Below, piece after piece: positions 24,398-32,688 of a stretch of DNA of 64,000 nt. How positions within the stretch are numbered: the stretch's first letter is position 1; each line of letters begins with the position of its first letter. The translations under genes were made by a program, and so were the position numbers. Below the pieces are notes generated by a model. That model saw nothing but the letters and a program-made list of their open reading frames with translations. It had not been told where the DNA came from and did no database searches. Source of the DNA: Streptomyces pactum (GTDB lineage: Bacteria > Actinomycetota > Actinomycetes > Streptomycetales > Streptomycetaceae); assembly GCF_016031615.1 (NCBI RefSeq), contig NZ_JACYXC010000001.1:2604001-2668000 (forward strand), in the 5' to 3' direction.

Positions 24398-26016
24398 AGG
24401 CCCGCCGGCTCGTGGCGGCGGTGACCGCCGCACTGCTGACCGGGGTGCTCGCCGGCTGCGGCGGGGGGTCCGACGACTCCGACCGGCCGGACGGCGGGCG
24501 GCCCACCACGGCCGCGCCGGGCACCCTGCGGGTGCTGGCCAGCAGCGAACTGTCCGACATGAAGCCGGTGCTGGAGGCGGCGCACAAGGCCACCGGCGTC
24601 CGGGTGGAGGCCACCTGGACCGGCACCCTGGACGCCACCGAACAGGTCGTCACCGGGAAGGCGGACGGCGCGTACGACGCCATCTGGCTCTCCTCCAACG
24701 ACTATCTGCGGCTCCGTCCGGAGGCGGCGGGGAAGATCGCCTCGGAGACCCCGGTGATGACCTCGCCGGTGGCCCTGGGGGTGCGGAAGGAGACCCTGGA
24801 CCGGCTGGGCTGGTCGCCGGAGAAGGTGACCTGGTCGCAGATCCACCGGGCCGCGGCCGACGGGAAGCTGCGCTTCGGGATGACCGACCCGGTCCGCTCC
24901 AACTCCGGGTTCTCCGCGCTGATCGCGCTGGCCGCCGGGTTGTCCGGGGCGCAGGGCGCGCTGACCGACGAGGACGTGGCCGCGGTCTCGGGCAAGCTGC
25001 GGGAGTTCTTCGGCGGGCAGCGGCTGACCTCCGGTTCCTCCGGCTGGCTGGCCGATGCCTACACCCGGCGCGGCGACCTGGACGGGCTGATCAACTACGA
25101 GTCGGTGCTGCTGTCGATGAACCGGGACGCCGGCACCGGCCTGACGGTGCTCCGCCCGGCCGACGGGGTGCTCACCGCGGACTACCCGCTGACCCTGCTG
25201 ACCTCGGCCCCCGACCACGCCAAGGACTCCTTCGCCGCGCTCACCGGCTATCTGCGCGGGACCGGGGCGCAGCGGGCGATCACCGACGGGACGTTCCGCC
25301 GCCCGGTGGCCGGCTCGGTGCGGCCGGCCGCCGGACTGGGCGCCGCCAAGCGCCGGGAGCTGCCGTTCCCGGCGAGCCGTTCGGTCGCCGACGGGCTGCT
25401 GGCCGGTTACGAGAACACGCTCCGCCGCCCGTCGCGCACGGTGTACGTGCTGGACACCTCCGGGTCGATGGAGGGCGAGCGGCTGGAGCAGCTGAAGGAT
25501 TCACTGGCCCAGCTGACCGGGACCGGCACCTCGGCGCCCGGACAGCGGTTCCGGGACCGGGAGGAGGTGACGCTGATGCCGTTCGGCGAGAAGGTGAAAC
25601 GGACGGTGACGCACACCGTGCCGAAGACCGGGCAGGGCGCGGCGCTGGACCGCATCCGGGCCGACGCCGAGGGGCTGACCGCCTCCGGCGACACCGCGAT
25701 CTACACCAGCCTGCGGGCGGCGTACGAGCATCTGCGGGAGCGCGGCGCGGACGGCTCCGGCGACGACCGGTTCTCCTCCATCGTGCTGATGACGGACGGC
25801 GAGAACACCACCGGCGCGGACGCCGGCGACTTCCGGTCCTTCCACCGCGGGCTCCCCGGCGAGCTGCGCGACGTCCCGGTCTTCCCGATCGTCTTCGGCG
25901 ACTCCGACCGGAAGGAACTGGAGGGCATCGCGACGCTCACCGGCGGCCGGCTGTTCGACGCGGTGCGCGGCGGGTCGCTCGCCTCGGCGTTCGAGGAGAT
26001 CCGTGGCTACCAGTAG
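24394..26016 (+). CDS. lipoprotein with substrate-binding domain fused to a von Willebrand factor A domain
   Basis: A predicted extracellular lipoprotein of 540 aa. The signal peptide ends in a lipobox, VLAGC, with Cys22 as the acylation site. Residues of about 45-320 form an extracellular solute-binding domain (TLRVLASSELSDMKPVLEAAHKATG, WLSSNDYLRL, DPVRSNSGFSALIALAAGLSG). Residues of about 345-540 are a VWA domain with an intact metal site: DTSGS at 354-358, the Thr of SGDTAIYTSL, and MTDGENTTGAD. ATG 24394 overlaps the TelA stop by four bases. The combination of binding-protein and VWA modules next to TelA suggests a surface sensor or scaffold that reports to the cytosolic TelA protein. 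That is inference. Confidence 0.87.
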   Translation: MKARRLVAAVTAALLTGVLAGCGGGSDDSDRPDGGRPTTAAPGTLRVLASSELSDMKPVLEAAHKATGVRVEATWTGTLDATEQVVTGKADGAYDAIWLSSNDYLRLRPEAAGKIASETPVMTSPVALGVRKETLDRLGWSPEKVTWSQIHRAAADGKLRFGMTDPVRSNSGFSALIALAAGLSGAQGALTDEDVAAVSGKLREFFGGQRLTSGSSGWLADAYTRRGDLDGLINYESVLLSMNRDAGTGLTVLRPADGVLTADYPLTLLTSAPDHAKDSFAALTGYLRGTGAQRAITDGTFRRPVAGSVRPAAGLGAAKRRELPFPASRSVADGLLAGYENTLRRPSRTVYVLDTSGSMEGERLEQLKDSLAQLTGTGTSAPGQRFRDREEVTLMPFGEKVKRTVTHTVPKTGQGAALDRIRADAEGLTASGDTAIYTSLRAAYEHLRERGADGSGDDRFSSIVLMTDGENTTGADAGDFRSFHRGLPGELRDVPVFPIVFGDSDRKELEGIATLTGGRLFDAVRGGSLASAFEEIRGYQ

Positions 26017-26644
26017 GGGCGGCGGGCCCACCGCCGCGGCGGGCGGCCGGCTGCTGGGCTACCTGGAGTCGCGGAAGAACCTGGCCGGCTGTGTCGCCGG
26101 GCTCGGCGGGCTGGGGCTGACCTTCGCCGGGGCGGCCGGTACGTACTGGCCGGTGGTGATCGGCGGGCTGTACGGGGCGGCGGCGCTCATCGCCCCGCCG
26201 GAGCGGCCCCGGTCGCCGGAGTTCCCCGACCCCGAGGAGCAGCTGGAGGCGGTCCGGACGGACTTCGCCACCCTGCGCGAGTATCTGGGCGAGGTGACGC
26301 TGCCGCCGGCGGCCGGCGGCCGGCTCACCGAGCTGACCGATCTGCTGGAGGCGCTGCTGGAACCGGGCTGGGTGGGTGACGCGCTCGGCCGCGACCCGGA
26401 GGCGGTGCACGCGCTGTCCCGGGCGATCCGCCAGGACATCCCGGAGGCGGTGGACACCTACGCGCGCGCCCGGTGGTGGACCCGGCTGAACCCGGGCACC
26501 GAGCCGCCGGAGCGGCATCTGGAGCGTCAGCTCGGGCTGCTGTTCGAGGAGGCCGACGCGCTGGCGTCGGCGCTGCGGGACACCGAGGCCCGCCGCCAGG
26601 AGACGCACACCCGGTACCTGGAGGACCGCCGCAGGGGCGGCTGA
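26003..26644 (+). CDS. small membrane protein, last gene of the TelA operon
   Basis: 213 aa from GTG 26003, which overlaps the VWA gene by 14 bases and has GAGGAGATC just upstream. Two closely spaced membrane helices (NLAGCVAGLGGLGLTFAGAAG and WPVVIGGLYGAAALIA, residues of about 26-66) form a hairpin. A roughly 140-residue acidic, helical cytosolic tail follows (LEAVRTDFATLREYLG, LTELTDLLEALLEPGWVGDAL, the WWTRLNPGTEPPERHLERQLGLLFEEADALASALRD region). This layout is common among 5-bromo-4-chloroindolyl-phosphate-hydrolysis-like or XpaC-type neighbours of TelA proteins, but I cannot confirm the family. It probably links TelA to the membrane. Confidence 0.75.
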   Translation: MATSRGGGPTAAAGGRLLGYLESRKNLAGCVAGLGGLGLTFAGAAGTYWPVVIGGLYGAAALIAPPERPRSPEFPDPEEQLEAVRTDFATLREYLGEVTLPPAAGGRLTELTDLLEALLEPGWVGDALGRDPEAVHALSRAIRQDIPEAVDTYARARWWTRLNPGTEPPERHLERQLGLLFEEADALASALRDTEARRQETHTRYLEDRRRGG

Positions 26645-27098
26645 CGCCACAGGCCGGGCGGCAGGCCGCTCGCTCCCCGGGCGCGGCCACCGCGGGGCGC
26701 CGTCCGCTCGCGGGCGCCGCCGCGCGATCGGCGGTGCGCCCGCCACCGGGGCGTGGCGCGTCCGCCGGGGCGTGACAGACCGGGCGTGACGCGGCGACCG
26801 GGCGTCACACGGGGACCGGGCGTGACGCGGGGACCGGGCCCGGCCGGGGCCGCCCGGGCCGGACGCCGCCCCAGGTCAGGAGGGTGGCGGCGCCGGCCGG
26901 GCCCGGTGGCGGGTGGCGCGGTGTGCCGGGCGGCACGGGGACGTCCCGCCGGGCGGCACCGGTCCGTGGCGCGCCGCACCGTGCGCCGGGCGGCGCGCCG
27001 ACCCCCCGGGTGCCGCACCGTACGCGGGGCGGCGCACCGGGGCCGCGGTCCGCCCGCGCCGGTCGGGCGCGGGCGTCGCGGAACGGCCTGGCGGCCGG
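26645..27098. other. gene-free gap between convergent TelA operon and PEPCK
   Basis: About 450 bp of GC-rich filler with tandem cgggcgtgacgcggggaccgg-like units at about 26781-26840 (roughly 16-20 bp period) and CCGGGCGGC copies near 26926-26995. No gene or clear terminator with a T-run is visible. Confidence 0.45.
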
Positions 27099-28946
27099 TC
27101 AGCCCAGGCGCTCCACCAGCGCCCGGTACTCGTCCCACAGCTCCTTGGGCGTGTGGTCGCCGAAGGTGTTCAGGTGCTCGGGGACCAGCGCCGCCTCCTC
27201 CCGCCAGACGTCCTCGTCCACGGTGAGCAGGAACTCCAGGTCCTCCGCCGCGAGCTGGAGGCCGTCGGTGTCCAGCGAGCCCTTGGCCGGCAGCACGCCG
27301 ATCGGGGTCTCGACACCCTCGGCCTTGCCGTCGAGGCGCTCCACGATCCACTTGAGCACCCGGCTGTTCTCGCCGAAGCCCGGCCACACGAACTCGCCCG
27401 CGGCGTTCTTGCGGAACCAGTTGACGTAGTAGATCTTCGGCAGCTTGGCCTCGTCACCGCGCTCCGCGGCGGCCTTGCCGACCTTGATCCAGTGCGCCAT
27501 GTAGTCGCCCATGTTGTAGCCGCAGAACGGCAGCATGGCGAACGGGTCGCGGCGCAGCTCGCCGACCTTGCCCTCGGCGGCGGCGGTCTTCTCCGAGGCG
27601 ACGTTGGCACCGAGGAAGACGCCGTGCTGCCAGGTGAAGGACTCGGTCACCAGCGGGACCGCGCTGGCGCGGCGGCCGCCGAAGAGGATCGCCGAGATCG
27701 GCACGCCCTTGGGGTCCTCCCACTCCGGCGCGATGATCGGGCACTGGCCGGCCGGGACGGTGAAGCGGGCGTTGGGGTGGGCGGCCGGGGTCCCCGACTC
27801 GGGGGTCCAGTCGTTGCCCTTCCAGTCGGTGAGGTGGGCCGGGGTCTCCTCCGTCATGCCCTCCCACCACACGTCGCCGTCGTCGGTGAGCGCGACGTTG
27901 GTGAAGACCGCGTTGCCCCACAGGGTCTTCATGGCGTTGGCGTTGGTGTGCTCGCCGGTGCCCGGCGCGACGCCGAAGAACCCGGCCTCCGGGTTGATGG
28001 CGTAGAGCCGGCCGTCCTCGCCGAAGCGCATCCAGGCGATGTCGTCGCCGATGGTTTCCACCGTCCAGCCGGAGATGGTGGGCTCCAGCATGGCGAGGTT
28101 GGTCTTGCCGCAGGCGGAGGGGAAGGCGGCGGCGACGTACCGGGGCTCGCCCTGCGGCGGGGTGAGCTTGAGGATGAGCATGTGCTCGGCGAGCCAGCCC
28201 TCGTCACGGGCCATCACCGAGGCGATGCGCAGCGCGTAGCACTTCTTGCCCAGCAGGGCGTTGCCGCCGTAGCCGGAGCCGTAGGACCAGATCTCGCGGG
28301 TCTCGGGGAAGTGCGAGATGTACTTGGTGGAGTTGCACGGCCACGGGACGTCGGCCTCGCCCTCGGCCAGCGGGGCGCCGAGCGAGTGCACGGCCTTGAC
28401 GAAGAAGCCGTCCTCGCCCAGCTCGTCCAGCACCGGCTGGCCCATCCGGGTCATGGTGCGCATGGAGACCGCGACGTAGGCGGAGTCGGTGATCTCGACG
28501 CCGATGGCGGACAGCGGCGAGCCCAGCGGCCCCATGCAGAACGGGACGACGTACATGGTGCGGCCGCGCATCGACCCGCGGAAGATCCCCTGCTCGCCCG
28601 AGAAGATCTCGCGCATCTCGGCGGGGGCCTTCCAGTGGTTGGTGGGGCCGGCGTCCTCCTCCTTCTCGGAGCAGATGAACGTACGGTCCTCCACCCGGGC
28701 CACGTCGGTGGGGTCGGAGGCGGCGTAGTACGAGTTGGGCCGCTTGATGGGGTCGAGCCGCTTGAAGGTGCCCTTGGCCACCAGTTCCTCGGCCAGCCGC
28801 TCGTACTCCGCCTCGGAGCCGTCGCACCACACGATCCGGTCCGGCTCGGTGAGGGCGGCGATCTCCTCGACCCAGGAGATCAGTTCCCGGTGGCGGGTGG
28901 GCGGGGTGCTGGGGGTGGTGGGGGGAGCCGCATTACTGCGCGCCAC
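27099..28946 (-). CDS. pckG: phosphoenolpyruvate carboxykinase (GTP)
   Basis: Catalyses oxaloacetate + GTP to PEP + GDP + CO2, the first committed step of gluconeogenesis, in the cytosol. The 615-aa length is exactly that of the GTP-dependent class. Landmarks include FCMGPLGSPLSAIGVEITDSAYV, the kinase-1a P-loop FPSACGKTNLAM (residues of about 274-285), the metal/kinase-2 segment TIGDDIAWMRF, FGVAPGTGEHTN, and the active-site mobile-lid region YNMGDYMAHW further on. GTG 28946 has GGAG 6-9 bases upstream. It stands alone, divergent from the hemolysin III gene, and the 250-bp spacer would hold both promoters. Confidence 0.96.
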   Translation of the reverse strand: MARSNAAPPTTPSTPPTRHRELISWVEEIAALTEPDRIVWCDGSEAEYERLAEELVAKGTFKRLDPIKRPNSYYAASDPTDVARVEDRTFICSEKEEDAGPTNHWKAPAEMREIFSGEQGIFRGSMRGRTMYVVPFCMGPLGSPLSAIGVEITDSAYVAVSMRTMTRMGQPVLDELGEDGFFVKAVHSLGAPLAEGEADVPWPCNSTKYISHFPETREIWSYGSGYGGNALLGKKCYALRIASVMARDEGWLAEHMLILKLTPPQGEPRYVAAAFPSACGKTNLAMLEPTISGWTVETIGDDIAWMRFGEDGRLYAINPEAGFFGVAPGTGEHTNANAMKTLWGNAVFTNVALTDDGDVWWEGMTEETPAHLTDWKGNDWTPESGTPAAHPNARFTVPAGQCPIIAPEWEDPKGVPISAILFGGRRASAVPLVTESFTWQHGVFLGANVASEKTAAAEGKVGELRRDPFAMLPFCGYNMGDYMAHWIKVGKAAAERGDEAKLPKIYYVNWFRKNAAGEFVWPGFGENSRVLKWIVERLDGKAEGVETPIGVLPAKGSLDTDGLQLAAEDLEFLLTVDEDVWREEAALVPEHLNTFGDHTPKELWDEYRALVERLG

Positions 28947-29174
28947 GATCGCTCCATTTCCGCCGGCGGGCCCGAAGCTCCCGGCGTCATGTGTCGAGGG
29001 TTTTCGGCGGATAGGTGCACGTGTATCCGCTTATGGAGACAGCTACCCCTTGGGGGCTGCGACCCGGATGCTCAGCTCATCCGGTGCCGACCGCGCTCAT
29101 TTGATCATCCGGCGAGTTGGCCTGCTTGTCCAGAGGACGCCTCCGTGACCATCACCACTCGACACCAGGGCGTA

Positions 29175-29192
29175 ACCTACGGTGGCGTAGGT
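29175..29192. promoter_or_regulatory. ACCTAC-N6-GTAGGT palindrome in the hemolysin III promoter
   Basis: Perfect 6-bp arms around GGTGGC, only 3-12 bases before the two possible start codons. TAGGTA (29188-29193) inside the right arm resembles a -10 element. A TetR-type operator controlling a membrane-lipid gene is a reasonable guess, but the regulator is not in the window. Confidence 0.55.
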
Positions 29193-29204
29193 AGCATGAA
29201 GCAC

Positions 29205-29906
29205 ATGACCGCCGCAGCGCCCGAAGCCGTCAGCGACGCCCCGCACGCGCCCGCCGCAGCCCTGTCCACCCCCCTCAAGCCGAGGCTGCGCGGGTGGCTG
29301 CACGCCGGGATGTTCCCCACCGCCCTGGTCGCGGGGGTGGTGCTCACCGCCCTCGCCGACAGCACCCGCGGGCGGATCTCCTGCGCCATCTTCACCCTGA
29401 CGGCGTGCGCGCTGTTCGGGGTGAGCGCCCTGTACCACCGCGGGAACTGGGGCCCGCGCGCCACCGCCGTCCTCCGCAGGCTGGACCACGCGAACATCTT
29501 TCTGATCATCGCCGGCACCTACACGCCGTTCACCCTGCTGCTCCTGCCGGACGGCAAGCAGGAGTTGCTGCTGTGGTTGGTGTGGGCCGGCGCGCTCGCC
29601 GGCATCGCCTTCCGGGTCTTCTGGGTGGGCGCCCCCCGCTGGCTGTACACCCCCTGCTACATCGCGCTGGGCTGGGCCGCGGTCTTCTTCCTGCCGGACT
29701 TCATGCGCAGCGGCGGCATAGCGGTCATGACGCTGATCATCGTCGGCGGGGTGCTCTACAGCGTGGGCGCGGTGGTCTACGGCACCAAGCGCCCCAACCC
29801 CTCACCCCGCTGGTTCGGCTTCCACGAGGTCTTCCACTCGTTCACACTCGCCGCGTTCGCGGTGCACTACGTCGGCATCTCGCTCGTCGCCTACCAGCAC
29901 GGCTGA
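29205..29906 (+). CDS. hemolysin III / PAQR-family seven-helix membrane protein
   Basis: 233 aa from ATG 29205. An ATG nine bases earlier, at 29196, would add MKH. Seven hydrophobic segments can be counted after a 35-residue cytosolic tail. PAQR/hemolysin III signature residues are present: SALYHRGNW after TM2, LDHANIFLIIAGTYTPFTLLL, and the C-terminal HEVFHSFTLAAFAVHYVG with its metal-type histidines. Bacterial members are of uncertain biochemical role. Links to membrane lipid homeostasis are suggested by the family, not by this sequence. The start lies directly behind a palindromic promoter element, suggesting a very short or leaderless mRNA, and a hairpin follows 13 bp after the stop. Confidence 0.88.
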   Translation: MTAAAPEAVSDAPHAPAAALSTPLKPRLRGWLHAGMFPTALVAGVVLTALADSTRGRISCAIFTLTACALFGVSALYHRGNWGPRATAVLRRLDHANIFLIIAGTYTPFTLLLLPDGKQELLLWLVWAGALAGIAFRVFWVGAPRWLYTPCYIALGWAAVFFLPDFMRSGGIAVMTLIIVGGVLYSVGAVVYGTKRPNPSPRWFGFHEVFHSFTLAAFAVHYVGISLVAYQHG

Positions 29907-29918
29907 CCGGTGCGGCCC

Positions 29919-29939
29919 GCGCCCGGTACGGCCGGGCGC
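29919..29939 (+). terminator. hairpin after the hemolysin III gene
   Basis: GCGCCCGG and CCGGGCGC pair perfectly (8 bp) around TACGG, 13 bp after the stop codon. Confidence 0.6.
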
Positions 29940-30461
29940 ACCCGGGCACGTGACGGATGCGGGTACGCCCCGCATACCCGGACCGGCCCGTCGGCCGCCG
30001 GGCCCGGGTACGCCGCACCGGAACCGCCCCGGGGGACCGGGAGTACGGGCCCGAAGGCACCGGCCCGCCCGGCCGGGGCCGGGCCGGACCAGGCAGCACC
30101 GGCAAGGGGCCAGGGCCGGGGGACCCCCCTCCCGCGTACCGGAACGAGCCCGCGGGCGGGCCCGGACGCGTACGGGTGCGAGGAGAAGCGCTGACCCGCG
30201 CCTCGCTCCGATCCACCCTCCCGCGCGCCGGTCCGCCCTCCCGCGCGCCGGGCACAGCCGCCCGCGTACGCCGGGCCGGCCGCCGAACCGACCGCCGGGC
30301 GAACGCACCGATCCGCCACCCATGTGCCGTACGCCGGTCCGCCACGCGCCCGGCGGCGCCCCCGGCCTGGCGCACGCGCCGGCGACCATCCCGCACGCGC
30401 CGTACGCGGGCGCACGGTGGCGCCGGCGGCGCTCCCGGAGTACGGACGCGCCGCGTGCCCG
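29940..30461. other. gene-free gap between two convergent genes
   Basis: Over 500 bp with no credible gene. It is Arg/Pro/Gly-coding-like in every frame because of extreme base composition. Short cgcgccggtccgcc-type duplications occur at about 30218-30256. Beyond the hairpin at its left edge no structured element stood out. Confidence 0.4.
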
Positions 30462-32528
30462 CTACCGCCCGGCCGCTGGCAGGTCCGCCCCCGCGCCCCG
30501 GACCGCCGCCGCCAGGACCTTCGGGTCGGCGGTGGGCGCGTCACAGGTGAACGCGCGGCACACATACGCGGCCGGCCGGCCGTGGAACAGCGGCCGGTCG
30601 GCCAGCAGCGGCACCTCCGGCCGCCCCGGCTCGCCGAGCGCCACCACGGCGCCCGGCGCGGTGCCCAGCAGCGCGACACGGTGCAGCGCGCGGGTCGCCG
30701 GATCGTCCGCCGGTCCGACCACCGCGACCTCGCGCGGGCCGTCGAGCACCGCCTCGGCGGCGGCCAGCCCCCAGCCGATGAAGCGCGGCACGCGCGGTCC
30801 CAGCGCGGAGACCACGCCCAGCGCCCGCTCCCCCGCCTCCCGGTGCCGGCTGCTGCCGGTCACCGCCGCGTAGCTGATCAGCGCCTGGGCGGCGGCGGTC
30901 CAGCCGGAGGGGGCGGCGTTGTCGGTGGGGTCCTGCGGGCGGCGGATGAGGGTCTCCGCGTCGTCCGCGGTGTCGTACAGGCTGCCGTCGGAGGCGGTGA
31001 AGTGCCGCAGCACGGTGTCCAGCAGCAGGCCGGCGAAGTCCACCCACACGCCCTCACCGGTCACCGAGGCGAGCGTCAGGAAGCCCTCGGCGACGTCGGC
31101 GTAGTCCTCCAGCACTCCCGCGTGGCCGCCCGCGGTGCCGTCCAGCGAGGTGCGCGCCAGCCGCCCCTGGTGGTCCATGTGCACCCGCACCAGCAGGTCC
31201 GCGGCGGCGGTGGCCGCCTCCACCAGGTCCGGGCGGTCGAAGTAGGCGCCGGTCTCCGCGAGCGCCGCGATCGCCAGCCCGTTCCACGCGGCGATCACCT
31301 TGTCGTCCCGGCCCGGGCGCGGCCGCCGCTCCCGGGCGGCGAGGAGCCGCTCGGTGACCGAGGCGATCCGCTCCGCCTCCGCACCGTCCGCCGGGTCCGG
31401 CCCGGCCGGCTGCCGCAGCACCGAGAAGCCCTCCTCGAAGGTGCCCTCCTCGGTGACCTGGAAGTGGCGCGCGGCGAAGGCGCCGTCCTCCGCGCCGAGC
31501 ACCTCGGTCAGCTGCTCCGGCGTCCACACGTAGTACGCGCCCTCCGCGTGCCGGCCGTCCGGCGTCTCGCTGTCGGCGTCCAGCGCCGAGGCGAAGCCGC
31601 CCTGGTCGGTGCGGAGTTCGCGGAGCAGGAAGTCGGCGGTGTCCAGCGCGACCCGGCGGGCGAGGGGGGAGCCGGTGGCCCGCCACAGGTGCGCGTAGAC
31701 CCGCCCCAGCAGGGCGTTGTCGTACAGCATCTTCTCGAAGTGCGGCACCACCCACCCGGCGTCCACCGAGTAGCGGGCGAATCCCCCGCCGAGCTGGTCG
31801 TGGATGCCGCCGCGGGCCATCGCCTCGCAGGTGGTGCGGGCCATCTCCAGAGCGGCCTGGGAACCGGTGCGCGCGTGGTGGCGGAGCAGGAACTCCAGCA
31901 CCATGGACGGCGGGAACTTGGGCGCGCCGCCGAAGCCGCCGCGCGCCTGGTCGAACTCCCGGGTGAGCGCCAGCAGCGCGCTGTGCAGGTCGTCCGCCCC
32001 CGGCGGGCGCGGCATGCCGTACGGCAGGGAGCGCTCGGCCAGGTCCCGCACGATCCGCCCGGCGACCTCCGCGACCTCCTCGCGGCGGTCCGCCCACGCC
32101 GTCCGCACCCCCTCCAGCACCTGGCGGAAGGACGGCATCCCCTGCCGCGGCCGGGGCGGGAAGTAGGTGCCGAAGTAGAAGGGTTCGGCGGACGGGGTGA
32201 GGAAGACGGTCATCGGCCAGCCGCCCTGCCCGGTGGCCGCCTGCACCGCCTCCATGTACACCGCGTCGATGTCCGGGCGCTCCTCGCGGTCCACCTTCAC
32301 GGACACGAAGTGCTCGTTCAGGTACGCGGCGGTCGCCTCGTCCTCGAAGGACTCGTGGGCCATGACGTGGCACCAGTGGCACGCGGAGTAGCCGACCGAC
32401 AGCAGCACGGGCACATCGCGCCGCCGCGCCTCCTCGAACGCCTCCGGCCCCCAGGGCCACCAGTCGACCGGATTGTCGGCATGCTGCAACAGGTACGGGG
32501 AAGTGGCATCGGCCAGGCGGTTCACCAT
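30462..32528 (-). CDS. DUF255 (YyaL/SSP411-like) thioredoxin-fold protein with glycosidase-like barrel
   Basis: A 688-aa cytosolic protein. Residues 1-165 are a thioredoxin-like DUF255 domain with LLQHADNPVDWWPW and a CHWC active-site-like motif (Cys50, Cys53 in GYSACHWCHVMAHESF), followed by VKVDREERPDIDAVY. The rest is an (alpha/alpha)6-barrel-like helical domain (GGIHDQLGGGFARYSVD, PHFEKMLYDNALL, ASALDADSETPDGRHAEGAYYVWTPEQL, AAWNGLAIAALAE). The biochemical role of this widespread family is unsettled. ATG 32528 is chosen because the family starts with this NRLADATSPYLLQHA segment. A GATACT -10-like hexamer (32535-32540) ends six bases upstream, so the mRNA may be leaderless. It diverges from the NUDIX operon. 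Confidence 0.92.
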   Translation of the reverse strand: MVNRLADATSPYLLQHADNPVDWWPWGPEAFEEARRRDVPVLLSVGYSACHWCHVMAHESFEDEATAAYLNEHFVSVKVDREERPDIDAVYMEAVQAATGQGGWPMTVFLTPSAEPFYFGTYFPPRPRQGMPSFRQVLEGVRTAWADRREEVAEVAGRIVRDLAERSLPYGMPRPPGADDLHSALLALTREFDQARGGFGGAPKFPPSMVLEFLLRHHARTGSQAALEMARTTCEAMARGGIHDQLGGGFARYSVDAGWVVPHFEKMLYDNALLGRVYAHLWRATGSPLARRVALDTADFLLRELRTDQGGFASALDADSETPDGRHAEGAYYVWTPEQLTEVLGAEDGAFAARHFQVTEEGTFEEGFSVLRQPAGPDPADGAEAERIASVTERLLAARERRPRPGRDDKVIAAWNGLAIAALAETGAYFDRPDLVEAATAAADLLVRVHMDHQGRLARTSLDGTAGGHAGVLEDYADVAEGFLTLASVTGEGVWVDFAGLLLDTVLRHFTASDGSLYDTADDAETLIRRPQDPTDNAAPSGWTAAAQALISYAAVTGSSRHREAGERALGVVSALGPRVPRFIGWGLAAAEAVLDGPREVAVVGPADDPATRALHRVALLGTAPGAVVALGEPGRPEVPLLADRPLFHGRPAAYVCRAFTCDAPTADPKVLAAAVRGAGADLPAAGR

Positions 32529-32534
32529 GTGGGC

Positions 32535-32540
32535 AGTATC
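32535..32540 (-). promoter_or_regulatory. -10 element of the DUF255 gene
   Basis: GATACT on the minus strand, ending six bases before the start codon, fits a leaderless HrdB-type promoter. No strong -35 is seen. Confidence 0.4.
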
Positions 32541-32651
32541 GCAGCGCCGCCTGCGGGAACCTCGAAATCGAAACGGACTGGCGAGGTCGGTGCCAGCCCG
32601 TCGCTGCGTAGCCCTGCCGCACGCGTCGCAGCTACGGAGCAGGCCCCCTTC

Positions 32652-32681
32652 TTGTGCAAGTGACAATAACTGACCTACCTT
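32652..32681 (+). promoter_or_regulatory. promoter of the NUDIX-nucleosidase operon
   Basis: TTGTGC (32652-32657) and TACCTT (32676-32681) are separated by 18 bp, and the ATG at 32689 starts eight bases after the -10, so the operon mRNA is probably leaderless. The stretch between them (AAGTGACAATAACTGACC) is AT-rich relative to the surroundings and could include the NUDIX-regulator's own operator. Confidence 0.5.
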
Positions 32682-32688
32682 GCCGTAC

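Noticed and set aside
28981..29035. GGATA-N10-TATCC as an operator between PEPCK and hemolysin III
   Set aside because: Only five-base arms match and the centre has no symmetry, so it is not distinguishable from chance.
32680..32688. TTG at 32680 as start of the NUDIX gene
   Set aside because: It overlaps the best -10 hexamer. ATG 32689 is placed correctly for a leaderless start.
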